Notes: generated by a model not told the origin, from the letters alone. Counted from the first letter of the stretch, positions 1 to 10,764 are shown. The stretch is 64,000 nucleotides of DNA from Phascolarctos cinereus (GCF_002099425.1 NW_018344336.1:592001-656000); one strand, 5' to 3'. Program-made: numbers and translations.

Positions 1-905
1 TTGAATTTTTCTCTGTTATTAGCATTGCTTGAAAAGGTTATTATAAATTGGTACTATAGTCAAAAGAACTACCAATCTATCCAAGTAGCCTAGCTTGTTT
101 ACTAGCTCGTGGTAAACAATTGCAAATGAGATGTCTATATGCCTCCCAGCCTTGCACACCCAGGGAGGGGAATTGTTCTTTGGGAATTAAATTACTTTAA
201 ACATTCACCATCTTTCCACAAATGCACTACAATTAAGTAGCCTTCAATCCAATTTTGTAGGTAGCAGCAGAGTGCTTTTTCCCATAGCAACAGGCCTTTT
301 TAATGTAATCGGGGGAGGAGATGGGAATTGTCCAATGAGAACAGAAGCATTATTCTCTGCCTGCTGTTCACATGAAAGCTTGGTGAGTCTGCATCTGGAG
401 GTGCATAATGAAAGGGCCCTTTCCCTATTTGTTTCAGTGCATTGCAGGTAGCTTCTAATTGGATCTTTTTTGTCCTACTGTATGGCAATTGAAAAAAAAA
501 ATTAATTGGCTGTTTGGCCAGAAATGTGTGTGCATAGAAAAGACTCTGCTGATATCTTTCTTTTTTCCCTGGTGCCTTTTGTGTGAAAAAAATAAAAGAA
601 ATGCTTTTAAGCTTCTGGGTGGAGGTGGGGGGAGAGAAGTAATAGCAGTGCTTCTTGCCAATTGCTCTACCCACCTGGTTGCCATGGTACCATCTTCCTT
701 TTGGATTTATATGTTCTTTCCTGACTCTAAGTGAATGAGTAATTCTACCTAATACAATGAAAATATGAGATTTTATTAATCATTAATTATACCTGGATGA
801 TGATCTGGATTGTTCTGTAAGTGTATCTTAAAGGAAAGTCATACATGTCTCCACCATGGAGAACAGAACCTTCATGAGAGTTTATTTTTGTGCAAGATCA
901 AGGCA
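1..905. other. Low-copy non-coding sequence, candidate conserved element
   Basis: No gene or known repeat was recognised here. The stretch is AT-rich with several TAATTGG/CAATTG-type motifs around 440-510. The open frames are short and look random; none resembles a protein I know. A segment at about 111-210 recurs at about 2,556-2,640. A conserved non-coding element is possible but is only an inference from composition. Confidence 0.4.
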
Positions 906-1388
906 GTTCAATTCAATGAGCATTTATTAAGCACCTACTATATACAAGACACTGTGCTAGGCACTAAAGACAAAACCAACAGTCCTTGCCACCCTCAAGG
1001 ATCTCACACACTGCTGGGGAATGCCATCCTGTAAACAGCTGAGTAAATAGAAAGCCATTTGTGGGGGTGGGAGATGAGAACACCAATCCTTTGGGGCATC
1101 AGGGCAGACTCTATGTAAGGGGGGAGCACCTGAGTGGAGACTTGAAGGAAGCTAAAGACTGAAGGAGGCAGAAGTGGGAGGGGGAGCAGTGGGGGCACGG
1201 AGGAGAGCCCGTGCAAAGACCTGGATGCAGGAACACCCGGGAAGCCAGTCTGGCTGGAATATAGATGTATGAAGAGTAATATGAGCCATGTCTGGAAAAG
1301 CAGGGAAGGCCCTCGGCAGCTGGCTGATCATTTTGTATTTCATTCTAGAGGCAATGGGGAACCATTCTAGTTTCATAGCAAGATAGTC
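906..1388 (-). mobile_element. L2 LINE 3' fragment, reverse strand
   Basis: The left end reads as the reverse complement of the L2 3' terminus: an AATGAGCATTTATTAAGCACC-like start, then CTACTATATACAAGACACTG and GTGCTAGGCACT. L2-like 3' sequence follows up to the GGAACCATTCTAG region. No usable reading frame remains, so this is an old, dead copy. A second L2 begins directly after it. Confidence 0.75.
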
Positions 1389-2450
1389 AGTCAATAAGCA
1401 TTTATTAAGCATTTTCTGGGGCAGATCAGTGGATAGAGCACTGGGCCTGGAGTCTAGAAGACCTGAGTTCCAATCTGGCCTCAGACACTTACTAGTTGTG
1501 TGACTCTGGGCAAGTCACTTAACCTCTATTTGCCTCAATCCATTGGAGAGGGAAATGACAAATCATTCCAGTATCTTTGCCAAGAAAACCCTGTGGCCAT
1601 CATCAGTGTGCTCTGGTCTACTGGGTCATGAAGAGTCAGACATGGCTGAATAACAACAACGAATCATTTATTATTTACCAGGCACTGGGCTGGGCACCAG
1701 GGATACCAAAAAGAGGCAAAAAGTAGCCCCTGCCCTTGAGGAGCTCGCAGTCTAATGGGGAAGACAATAAGCAAAGAAATATGTACGAAAAAAGCCATAT
1801 ATAGGATTAAGAGGAAATAATGAACAGAGGGAAGGCACTAGAATGTAGAGGAGTTAGCTAAGTCTTCCTGTAGGAGGTTGGATTTTAGTTGTAACTTAAA
1901 GGAAGCCAGTCAAAATGCCTAGAACTGAGAGATGGAGGGTCTTGTCCATGGAACAGCCAGGAGGCTGGTGTCACTTGGCCGAAGAGTATGTGTTGAGAAG
2001 TAAGGCATTGGAAGATGGGAAAGATGGGAGGGGAATAGGTGATGAAAGGCTTTGAATGCCAAACAGCATTTTGTATTTGCTCCTGGAGGCTATAAGGAAC
2101 CAATGGAGTTTATTGAAGAGGTGGAAGGGGTGACATGTTTTTTAGGAAAATTACTTTGGTGGCTGAGTGGAGGTTGGGCTGGGATGGGGAAATGTCTGAG
2201 GAAGGCAGCCCCGCCAGCTGCTAATGCATTAGCCCAAGCATGAGGTGATGAGGGCCTGTGCCAGAGGAGAGAAGGGGACGTTGCTAAGAGATGTTGCCAA
2301 GGTAACGAGAGACAGACATGATCAGACTCACGCTTTCAGAAAATTATTTTGGCATCTGTGCATTGGAGAGCTCATTTCTATGAGGCAAGAAAATGTCTGC
2401 AGAGTGCTCTGCAGTAGTTACAGTTCTATAGAAATATCAATCACAATGAT
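1389..2450 (-). mobile_element. L2 LINE fragment, reverse strand, split by a SINE
   Basis: The L2 3' end is at about 1,389-1,415 and the rest resumes at about 1,662, running through motifs such as GCTTCCTGTAGGAGG, GGCTTTGAATGCCA and GTGACATG to about 2,450. The break is filled by a SINE, so the L2 was already resident when the SINE landed. Diverged and non-coding. The upper limit is approximate. Confidence 0.7.
1416..1661 (+). mobile_element. tRNA-derived SINE with RTE-type tail
   Basis: The head carries the pol III box-B-like GAGTTCCAATCTGG and the marsupial SINE core ACTAGTTGTGTGACTCTGGG. The tail (GGGTCATGAAGAGTCAGAC, then AACAACAAC) matches the 3' end of RTE/BovB LINEs, which would have supplied the retrotransposition machinery. 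It interrupts an L2. The flanks AAGCATTTT and AATCATTTA are a plausible imperfect target duplication. Confidence 0.75.
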
Positions 2451-3234
2451 TTGAATGCAGAGGATTTCTATAAATACGAAATTATAAACCGAATTTTGAC
2501 AAAACTTGAAAATCTTGAAACAGTAACATCCCCCCCCCAAAAAAAAAATTACTATCTGGTAACCAATGTCAAATGAAATGTCTACATGCCTCCTAGCCTC
2601 TCACACCCAGGGAGTGGAATTTTATTTTGGGAATTAGCCTCTTGTGAGACTTTGGGTAGGTCCCCTTCCTTCTCTGGGATACAGTTTCCCCCATCTGAAA
2701 GGTGAAGGAGTTTGCCTCCCTTCTCCCTATAATAGTCTTCCCAGGCTCATGATCAGTTTACCTGGACAACAGTACAGTCAACTGAACAGAGAGCTATTCC
2801 TTTCAAAGGGTTTAGTTCAGAATCTTGGAGCTGGCATGCATGTACATGCATGTTTCCCTGTCCTTGCTTACACATCAGCAAGTCACTTACGCCTGCCATC
2901 ATTGATAAAAAGTGTTAAACATTCTGTGCACAGGGATGGGCAAGAGCCAGTTGTGAGAGTTGATTGTTAAATTTTCAGTTGTGAGCATTTACTGTTGGCA
3001 ATTAACAGTCAGCTACAAATCAGAGCTTGACATATTTCTGTTGACTTAGTAGGCTCTGGAAAGTGTTAATAATACAGATTTAACTTAAGAGTGCGTGCAT
3101 ACAGTTCCCCCTGGAAAGCTGATTGTTAAACATTTTACAGGCACACTCCTGTTTTGTTCTATGAATATTGCTTGCTTAACTTCAACAGGATTGCAGTGGA
3201 AGGCTCAGGGAAAAAAGTCATCACCGGACTGGAG
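2451..3234. other. Low-copy non-coding sequence
   Basis: No gene is recognised. It contains a C-run/A-run at about 2,530-2,548 and, at about 2,556-2,640, a diverged copy of the segment at 111-210. The short open frames have no recognisable content. Confidence 0.4.
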
Positions 3235-3272
3235 GAATAATAATAATAATAATAACAGCAACAATAATAATA
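3235..3272. repeat. AAT-rich microsatellite
   Basis: An imperfect run of AAT/AAC trinucleotides. It abuts the MIR-family element that follows. Confidence 0.9.
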
Positions 3273-3366
3273 ACTTGTATTTATATAGTGCTTTAAGGTT
3301 TGCAAAGTGCTTGACATCCATTATCTCAGCTGAGCCTTACAACAGCCCTGCTCCTAAGGCACTACA
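3273..3366 (-). mobile_element. MIR3/THER1-type SINE fragment
   Basis: TTATATAGTGCTTTAAGG, then TTTGCAAAGTGCTT and ATTATCTCAGCTGAGCC match the reverse complement of the MIR3/THER1 3' half. Old and incomplete. Confidence 0.65.
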
Positions 3367-3424
3367 TGAAAAGCCTCCTTTAAATTCAGCATCAACCCAT
3401 ATATGAAGAAATCCTCTTTGAGAG

Positions 3425-3540
3425 TCAAACTTGCCTTATAATACTAACTCTACTCTTTACTGATTTATGGGAACTTGGGTAAGTTACCTCACTCTTCTGA
3501 GCCTCAATTTCCTCATCTGTAAAATGAGCATTTTACATTG
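3425..3540 (+). mobile_element. MIR SINE fragment
   Basis: The MIR core order is visible: GGGAACTTGGGTAAGTTACC, then GAGCCTCAATTTCCTCATC and TGTAAAATGAG. Strongly diverged. Confidence 0.65.
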
Positions 3541-3884
3541 AAAATAAAGAATCAAATCAAAAGGATGAAAATAGAATCCAATGTCTGTCCAAGATCAGTA
3601 TTTGATAAACCCATGTTGAAAAAAATCAATGGAAAATGGAACCACTGCGAAGTTAGACAGCTGCATGGTTAAACACAGGTTGAGATTTATACATCACACT
3701 GTACCTTATAATAAACTCCAATTGGATCAATAATCTAAATATTTTTTCAAATTAAAAAAACAGAAGAAAAAAGAACAGTGTATTTGTCTGAGTTTTGGAA
3801 AGGAAGAACATTTTTATCAATCAAATGAAAGGACGAAATTGTTACAGACAAATTTGATCATGTTGATTATAGAATGCAATGGAA

Positions 3885-4112
3885 TAAGCATTTGTTAAGC
3901 TCCTAACATAGCCAGGTACTGAACTAAGCACTTTGCAAGTCTTATCTCATTTGATCCTCATAACAGTACTATGAAGCAGCTGTTCAGTTAAGGAAACTGA
4001 GGCAGATAGATTAAGTGACTTGCCCAGGATCACACAGATAATTTGAGGCTAGATTTGAACTCAGATTTTCTTGACTGCAGGCCCAGCTCCACTGTACCAT
4101 CTATCTGCCTCT
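3885..4112 (-). mobile_element. MIR3/THER1 SINE, reverse strand, near complete
   Basis: It reads in reverse from the 3' end (AAGCATTTGTTAAGCTCC) through CTTATCTCATTTGATCCTC, AAGGAAACTGAGGCAGA, ACTTGCCCAGGATCACAC and GATTTGAACTCAGA to the 5' tRNA-like head. It lies just upstream of the half-L1. Confidence 0.8.
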
Positions 4113-4168
4113 AATAACTTGATTATGGCAAGATTATAAAACTGTACAGGACAAATAGCAATATCCAT

Positions 4169-4182
4169 AAAAGAAAAGAAAT
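4169..4182. repeat. Target-site duplication, left copy
   Basis: The 14 bases AAAAGAAAAGAAAT recur exactly at 6,954-6,967 and bracket the half-L1. The right copy merges with the poly(A) tail, so the true length could be a little shorter. Confidence 0.75.
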
Positions 4183-4349
4183 AGACTTCTGCTTCCAGGA
4201 GCCAAGATGGAGGAGTAAAAAGGTAGTCACTCTCACTCTCCCCTATCAACCTCAGAAAACCCAGAAAATATCACCCTGGGGAAAAAACAAAACCCTGGTA
4301 CAGTTGAACTAAAAGAAAGATGGGAAACAGAAATGCAACAGCTCAGCAA

Positions 4350-4895
4350 ACGTGTCTCCCAGTGCCTCAGCAAAAATAAGGGAAGCAGCACTACAAAGGA
4401 CCCCAGGCGGGATAAGCACCCCGCAGCATTCATCTGAAAGAAGCTGAAGAAAGCAACCTAGAGTCTTCCTAAAGTCCCAGCATTGCTGATTCCAACCCAA
4501 CACCAGGTAAGCTGTCGGAACCCTACAGCCTCCAACTGTCAACCAGAAGGAGATCCTGAAGCCCAGGTGGAAGAACAAGCAAACACCAACACCTGGACCT
4601 CCAAGTGCCTCAGTGAGGATGGAGGAAACCAGTGGAAACCAGCTCAGAAAATCACCAGGTGCCTCAGCACTCTACCACAAAGGAATCTCCCAGTGCATTA
4701 GCAGAAATGACGGAGGCAGCATTGCAAGGGGCCCCAGGCAGATAAACACCCTGCAGCACCCATCTAAAAGGGGCTAAAGAAAGCTAAAGGAAAGGAAAAG
4801 CAGGCAACCTAGAATTGCCTGAAAGTTCCAGCCTTGCTGGTTCCAGCCCAACACCAGGTAAGCTGCCCAAACACTACAGCCTCCAATTGCCAACA
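4350..4895 (+). repeat. Duplicated block in L1 5'UTR
   Basis: A block of about 200 bp beginning TCTCCCAGTGC occurs at about 4,353 and again at about 4,684. Both copies share the order CCCCAGGC, GATAA(A/G)CACC, GCAGCA, CATCT, ACAGCCTCCAA. The period is about 331-351 bp. This recalls the promoter monomers of rodent L1s, but here only two copies are present. Confidence 0.75.
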
Positions 4896-5024
4896 TAAGA
4901 GGCCCCAGCACACAAAGCCAGTGACCAAGACCTAGGCTCCCAACACAAGAAGCTTGGGTCAGTGCCCTCTGTTCCCCAGCAGGAGAGCTCAATCTCTTTA
5001 AAGGCCAGGGAATAAAGAAACACC

Positions 5025-6042
5025 ATGAGTAAAAAGAAACATACCATAGATTCATATTATGAGAAGAGTGAAGATCAAGACAGAAATTCTGAAGAGGACA
5101 ACATTGTCAACAAACCCACATCTGCAACAACAAAAGGGAATATGAACTGGTCTGAAGCCCAAAAAGCCTTCTTAGAAGAGCTCAAGAAGGATTTTAAAAG
5201 TCTAATGAGAGAGGTAGAAGAGTCCTTAAAAAATACAATTGGCCAATTGGAAAAAAAATACACTGAAGAAAACAAGTCCCTAAATTGGCAAACTGGAAAA
5301 AAAGTACACTGAAGAAAACAAATCCCTTAAAAATACAATTGGCCAATTGAAGAAGGAAGTACAAAAACTAACAGAAGAAAACAATCTGTTAAAAACTAGA
5401 ATTGGACAAATGGAAACTAATGACTCTATGAGAGAGCAAGAATCAGTCAAACAGAAACAAAAAAAATGAAAAAAATGATGAAAAATAAATACCTCATTGG
5501 TAAAACAACCACCTGGAAAATCATCCAGGAGAGACAATTTAAAAATCATTGGACTACCTGAAAATCATGATGTAAAAAAGAGCCTGGACAGTATCTTTCA
5601 GGAAATCATAAAGGAAAACTGCCTGAAGTCCTAGAACCAGAAGGTAAAATAACCATAGAAAGAATACACCACTCACCACCTGAAAGAGATCCCAAATTGA
5701 CAATGCCAAGGAATATAATAGCAAAATTCCAAAATTACCAGATGAAAGAGAAGGTGCTGCAAGCAGCCAGAAAGAAACAATTTAAATATCATGGAACCAC
5801 AGTCAGGATTACACAGGACCTTGCAGCTTCTACATTAAAAGACCGCAGGGTGGAACATGATATTCCATAAGGCAAAGGAGCTTGGATTGCAGCCAAGGAT
5901 CAACTACCCTGCAAAAGAGCATGATTTTTCAAGGGAGGAGATGGATATTCAACAAAAGAGGGACTTCCAAACCTTCCTGATAAAAAGACCAGAGCTCAAC
6001 AAAAAATTTGATCTTCAAGTACAAGCTTCAAGAAAGATATAA
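5025..6042 (+). pseudogene. L1 ORF1 remnant (RNA-binding chaperone protein)
   Basis: L1 ORF1 protein trimerises through a coiled coil and coats L1 RNA. The ATG at 5,025 opens a 95-codon frame beginning MSKKKHTIDSYY. It has an acidic, serine-rich N-terminus and then a Glu/Lys/Leu heptad region (WSEAQKAFLEELKK). The coiled-coil part contains a local repeat of an NTIGQLEKKYTEE-like module, where the frame is lost. The conserved C-terminus reappears at 5,857-6,042 with KELGLQPRINYPAK and FLIKRPELNKKFD before the stop. The middle is spread over other frames. It cannot make a full protein now. Confidence 0.85.
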
Positions 6043-6953
6043 AAAGGTAAATGGGACAGAAAGATACAAAAGTTGTTAATAAGGGACTGTTTACATCCCT
6101 ACAAGGGAAGATGACACTTGCAACTCTTGAGAACTGTATTGTTATTACACCATGTTAAAGTATACATAAAGGGGTGGATATTAGTTGACTTTGATGTAAT
6201 GATAAAAAAAATCTAATCAAGTGGGTTAAATGGATCCAAGTAAGTGGATTAGTCTGATCTTAGAAAATGTACTGAGAAAGGAGGAGGCAGACAAGGGTAA
6301 ATTACATTACAGGAAAAGACAGAAAATCCTATTACAGCAGAGGGAAAGAAGGGAAGGTTGTGAGCATTGTTTGAACCATACTCTCATGGGATTTGACTCA
6401 AGAACGGAATAACATAATCAGTTAGGTATAGAAATCTAACTTGCCCTATAAGGAGCAGGAGGGAAAAGGGGAAAGAAAAGGCACGAAGGATAGAAGGGAG
6501 GGAAGAAGCAGTAAGGGCAAAGGAGAAGAAAAGGGAAAGGGATAATAGAAGGGAGGAGAGACTGAAGGAGGTGGTGGTCGAAAGCAAAACACTAATGAGG
6601 GGGGTAAAGGAGAAAGGAGAAAGAAAAACATGAACTGGGTAAAAAGGATAGAGAAAAAGACACAGATAGTAATCATTACTGTGAAAGTTGAATCGCTATC
6701 TTTTTTTTTCTCTTCTGTTGAGTTTTGTTTCCTCTTTCTGATGGTTCCTCCTATTGGTTTTAATTTTTACTTACAACTTCACTAATGTGAAAATATGTTT
6801 AATATGAATGTAAATGTATAGCCTATATCATATTGTGTGCCATCTTGGGGAGGGTGGTGGGGAGGAAAGGGGAGAAAAATTTTAAACTCAAAAGCACATG
6901 GAAGTGAATGTTAATAAATCAAAATAAATTAATAAAATAAATTTAAAAAAAAG

Positions 6954-6967
6954 AAAAGAAAAGAAAT
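6954..6967. repeat. Target-site duplication, right copy
   Basis: AAAAGAAAAGAAAT, identical to 4,169-4,182, directly after the A-rich L1 tail. Confidence 0.7.
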
Positions 6968-7260
6968 GGATTGAAGGAAGATGCTTACAGTAAATGCGAG
7001 GTGTTCCAAAGTCACGATCTATAAGAAGTTGAGAGACGGCAGGCTAAGGTGACTGAGGATTTGCCCTTTTCTTTTTCCCCTGGCTGCTAGTGCCCTGTAT
7101 CTCCAAACTACTTTGTATTCTTTATCTATAATGTACACACTCATATGCACACATACACATACATTCATACATGCCCTCATACACATATATATCTCTGGCT
7201 CTGTTATTCCATTTGTTACATTCAAAATCCCTTCCAGCTCTAAAGCCACCAAAACTGTTA
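6968..7260. other. Low-copy non-coding sequence with short CA-rich tract
   Basis: No gene is recognised. A CACATACACATAC-type tract lies at about 7,137-7,190. Confidence 0.4.
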
Positions 7261-7261
7261 T

Positions 7262-7545
7262 TGTTGTTGTTCATGATTCTTTTTCGAAGAGAACCAATGT
7301 CATCATGAGGGTGACATCTTGACTTTCTAGTGAATTGGATTTAAATGAGGCAAGGCTGTGCAAAGTCGTCATCTTCACTGTCTCCTCCAGAATCATTGAA
7401 TTCCAGTGGCAAGAATAAGTGAAGATGACTGGCAATGGCTCCCTTGGGATACACTGGATGACCTTGGCCCTTCTAAATTAACATCTTTCCCAGGTCTCAG
7501 CTTGTCTGAGGGGACACCCATTCAATGACTATGGGCTAGGTAAGA
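7262..7545 (+). mobile_element. Dispersed SINE-like repeat (copy 1)
   Basis: It begins TTGTTGTTGTTC, then CTTTTTCGAAGAGAACCAATG, GGATTTAAATGAGGCAAGGC and AAGATGACTGGCAATGGC. The same order recurs at 21,722-22,020. The length and TTG-rich left end suggest a SINE or short RTE-mobilised element. I cannot name the family with certainty. Confidence 0.6.
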
Positions 7546-8194
7546 ATTCAGACAAAAGATGGCTCTATGAAAACTACATAAACAAAGAATGATTATAGAA
7601 GTGAGGACCTGATTAAGTACCTAGAAGAGGTCAGTGACACCTAAAGGACTGGGGATGGAGAAGGGATCCTTCTTGTTGAAGGTATAAGGGAAGGCTTCAT
7701 GTAGAAGATAGCATGGTAATGCCAAGCAAGGAAATGGGGCTAGCTCCCTGACAATAAGTACTGGTTCTCTCACTACCTGTGAGATCTTAGACAAATCTTT
7801 TCCCATCTTTAGTCCTTGGTTCTATCACTTGTAAAATAAGGGGGATTCACAAACAGTCAACAATTATGCATAGTTAATAGATATGTAGGTAATGTCTATC
7901 TAAAGTGCTCAATGTGAAGAATTAGCATGAAATCATGTGCAAGTCACAGAATTTTTCACCACTGGAAAATGGGGCAATAGTCACCTGCTTGTCTTCTCTT
8001 CCCCTCAAAATGCTATGTGACTCCCTACGATGATAATTAGCTCATTTTTAGTCTATTGGACTATTAATATGATGGCCATCAAGGCAGGTTGGTGAAGCAG
8101 TGAGTCACAGAGTGGGTAGTTGTTACACCAAGGTTTCTCTTCCTCTACCATACTCCCATCAGGAGGAACTCCAGATTATACATTTTGTTCTGTG
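7546..8194. other. Low-copy non-coding sequence
   Basis: No gene or repeat was recognised in this stretch. Confidence 0.4.
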
Positions 8195-8432
8195 ATGGGC
8201 CTGAAGTTGGAAACATCTTAGTTCAAATCCGTGCTTGATGCTTTACTGTCAGTATGACTCTGGGGAAATCACTTAACTGCTAACTGCCTCAGTTTCTACA
8301 ATTGTAAAATGGGTATAATAATAGCACATACCTCCCAAGGTTATTGTGAGAATCAAATGAGATAGGATTTGTAAAGTTCTTAGCATAGTGCCTGGCACTT
8401 TCTGGCCCTTAATATCTGCTTGTTCCCTTCCC
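8195..8432 (+). mobile_element. MIR/THER1-type SINE, near full length
   Basis: Forward order is visible: TAGTTCAAATCCGTGC (box B-like), the MIR core TATGACTCTGGGGAAATCAC, CCTCAGTTTCTACAATTGTA, AATCAAATGAGATAGG, and the 3' end AGCATAGTGCCTGGCAC. Confidence 0.8.
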
Positions 8433-8507
8433 CCCGTCCCAATAACTAACAAGAAAGTCTATGGTAATTGCCAGGGCCCCCAAATTCATCATCACAAACC
8501 TGAGTTT

Positions 8508-8742
8508 GTTTGTTGTTGTTGTTCAGTTGTTTTCACTCACATCTGACTTTGTGACCCCTTTGAGGGTTTTCTGGGCAAAGATACTAGAATGGTTTGCCAC
8601 TTCCTTCTCCAGCTCATTTTACAGATGAGCAAACTGAGGCTTGCCAAAGGTCACACAGCTAGTAAGTGTCCCATGTCGGATTTGAACCCAGGTCTTCCTT
8701 CCTCCAGGCCAGCACTCCATCCACAGAGTCATGTAGCTGTCC
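8508..8742 (-). mobile_element. tRNA-derived SINE with RTE-type tail, reverse strand
   Basis: It starts with the reversed RTE tail (GTTGTTGTTGTTCAGTTG, TCTGACTTTGTGACCCC), then TTTCTGGGCAAAGATAC, GAGCAAACTGAGGC, GTCACACAGCTAGTAAGTG, the box-B complement GGATTTGAACCCAGG, and the reversed head CATGTAGCTGTCC. Confidence 0.8.
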
Positions 8743-9640
8743 AACAAATCTGAGCTAAGCCTCTCCAAAGTCAGTTAGACTACTCCTCAGATAATATATA
8801 TAGTCCATCAATGAGTCTAATAGGCAGAGCATTTGCAATTTGTCGGGCTCCATGGAAGCTCCCCCTTTCCAGGTACAGGTGTTTAATAAATACTAGTATA
8901 ACCTTAGAAAGGCCAGGGTCAGCTTCTGGCCACAAGCAGGCTGATATCTATAGGCTATTGTAGGAGACATCTAACGAATTGAATTAAACTTTGGAAAGAG
9001 AACTGTTTTGGGAGACTTAGGCCCTGGATTGGGGTCTCGGCCCTGTTGTCTACTACCTAGATATTCTTGTGTATCAGTCCAGGAGACCGGATCAAGCTGT
9101 GAGGAAGTCGGCTATTTGATATACTCACTATAATGACTGCAATGAAGATAATAGGGAAAGGATGCACGTGTACCCAAATCCAACAAACCACAGAGCTACC
9201 TGCAGTACTCCAAAGACAGCAATAATAGACTTGTCCAACCACCATTTTGAGCCAAAGGTCCCTTTAAAGGTGGCTGGCCCTTTTTGTTGATCCTACCTTT
9301 TATGGTCTCACTAGAGGAAGACTTAAGCATCAGCCCACTGAAAAATCATTGCCTAGGGGCCCCGATCCTGAGCTGCTGACCTGCATGCTAACTCTTGAGG
9401 AGGCTTGGGTGATTGGTATAGGCCATTTGGAGGGGTGGGATTCTTTCCCTCTCTGCTCTGGCCAGCCAGGTGTACTAGTGCATGATAACAGGATATGTAA
9501 GAAGGAATTACACGCAGCACATCTAACACATCACATTTATGCTTTGACTTGTTTTGTCTGTTGTGATTTCATAAAAATAGGGAACCTCAAGCAAGGAAAA
9601 ACCAAGTCACAGATTCTTTTACAACCCATAGTCTTAGGAT
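8743..9640. other. Low-copy non-coding sequence
   Basis: No gene or known repeat was recognised. The open frame at 9,349-9,651 has no recognisable domain. Confidence 0.4.
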
Positions 9641-9755
9641 CTTATGTCTGAGGTCACTGAGGGGTCAAGTAACTTGATCAGGGTCACATAGCCAGGATAC
9701 AGCAGAGGCAGGATTTGAACCTAGATATTCCTGACTCAAAGTTCAGCTGGTGCAA
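9641..9755 (-). mobile_element. MIR fragment, reverse strand
   Basis: GGTCAAGTAACTTGATCAGG, GTCACATAGCCAGG and GGATTTGAACCTAGATATTC fit the reversed MIR core. It is directly followed by a second MIR-like piece. Confidence 0.65.
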
Positions 9756-9764
9756 TTCAGATCC

Positions 9765-9945
9765 TAGGATCCTGGGTTTAGAGTTGAAAGGGACCTTAGA
9801 GGGCATCAAGTTCCACCCCTTCATCTTACACAGAAAGATTAATAACTTGCACACAGTTACTGAGAGTCTGAGACAGGATTTGAACTTAGGTCTTTTTGAC
9901 TCTAATCCCAGTGCCCTATCCATAGCCCCATGCCACCCCTCAGAT
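9765..9945 (-). mobile_element. MIR-like SINE fragment, reverse strand
   Basis: GAGTTGAAAGGGACCTTAGA, GGATTTGAACTTAGGTC and TGCCCTATCCATAGCCCCAT fit a reversed tRNA-derived SINE or MIR-family element. Confidence 0.6.
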
Positions 9946-10105
9946 AAATAGAAGGTACTTGAAAGGATTGGAGAGCGCAGCTCTCATCTTTGCTTGCTTT
10001 CTTAGTGAAACACATGCTGTGTTTGTGTGTGGGCTCTGGAGTAAAACAAGTCATAAATCTGGAGAGACAAAGTTCCCCATTAGAATCACTCTCCTTCCCC
10101 ACTCC

Positions 10106-10106
10106 A

Positions 10107-10171
<65 letters not shown>

Positions 10172-10180
10172 CACACATAC
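10106..10180. repeat. CA microsatellite
   Basis: A nearly pure (CA)n run with one CATA interruption. It creates spurious His/Thr-rich and Val/Cys-rich open frames across this position. Confidence 0.95.
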
Positions 10181-10557
10181 AGCAATAAGACAAGGAATGG
10201 GAACCCATGGCCAACACCATGGGCCTTCTGCTACTGCACCAACCCTTAACCTAGATCTCTTTCCAGCATGCACTGACCTATTCCAAACCACGCTGACCAC
10301 TCTGCTTCTGTGGCAAGAGAATTTGTGGCTCAGGCGTCTTCTGGTCACTGTGATAAGAACAGGGCTGTGATGGGAAGGAAACTCTGGAGCTGAGTTTTTG
10401 CTGCCGCTGGAATAACAAGAGAACGCAGCCTGGTCACACCAGCTGCACAATTCAAGTGGACAAATGAACCACAACTCCTGTTCTGATCAGCTGGCCAGGG
10501 TCCTGATCTGCTGCTGCTGCATACACCCTTCTCCCCTCCTGCTTTGTCAATTTCTAC

Positions 10558-10707
10558 TTTTTTTTTTTTTTTGGCTAGGCAATAGGGTTAAGTGATTTGC
10601 CCAGAGTCACACAGCTAGTAAGAGTCAAGTGTTTGAGGCCGGATTTGAACTCAGGTCCTCCTGACTCCAAGGCTGGAGCTCTATCCACTTTGCCACCTAG
10701 CTGTCCT
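10558..10707 (-). mobile_element. MAR1-like tRNA-derived SINE, reverse strand
   Basis: It starts with a T-run (reversed A tail), then GGGTTAAGTGATTTGCCC, AGTCACACAGCTAGTAAGAG, GGATTTGAACTCAGG (box-B complement), CTCTATCCAC and CCACCTAGCTGTCC. Same family as the two copies near 29.7-30.05 kb. Confidence 0.85.
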
Positions 10708-10764
10708 GGAACTTTTATTCTAATGGGGGAGACACAAACAAATATATACAAAGCAAGCTGTATA

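Larger units (their letters stand above)
4183..6953 (+). mobile_element. Half-L1 (HAL1-like): 5'UTR and ORF1, ORF2 deleted
   Basis: The element starts with GGAGCCAAGATGG, the usual 5' end of marsupial L1s. It has a 5'UTR of about 840 bp, an ORF1 region (5,025-6,042), an inter-ORF purine-rich stretch, and then only the first few codons of ORF2 (about 6,650-6,690). From about 6,690 it jumps straight into the L1 3'UTR and an A-rich tail. Compared with the long reverse-strand L1 in this window, about 3.9 kb is missing, almost exactly ORF2. Both ends are bracketed by the same 14-bp duplication, so it was probably inserted in this form rather than deleted afterwards. ORF1-only L1s are known as HAL1 elements and need ORF2 protein from another copy. 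Naming it HAL1 is inference. Confidence 0.8.

Noticed and set aside
9902-10474. 190-codon open frame on the reverse strand across the CA tract
   Set aside because: It is held open by the (CA)n microsatellite (Val/Cys run) and flanking chance sequence. No domain, and part of it overlaps a MIR-like SINE.
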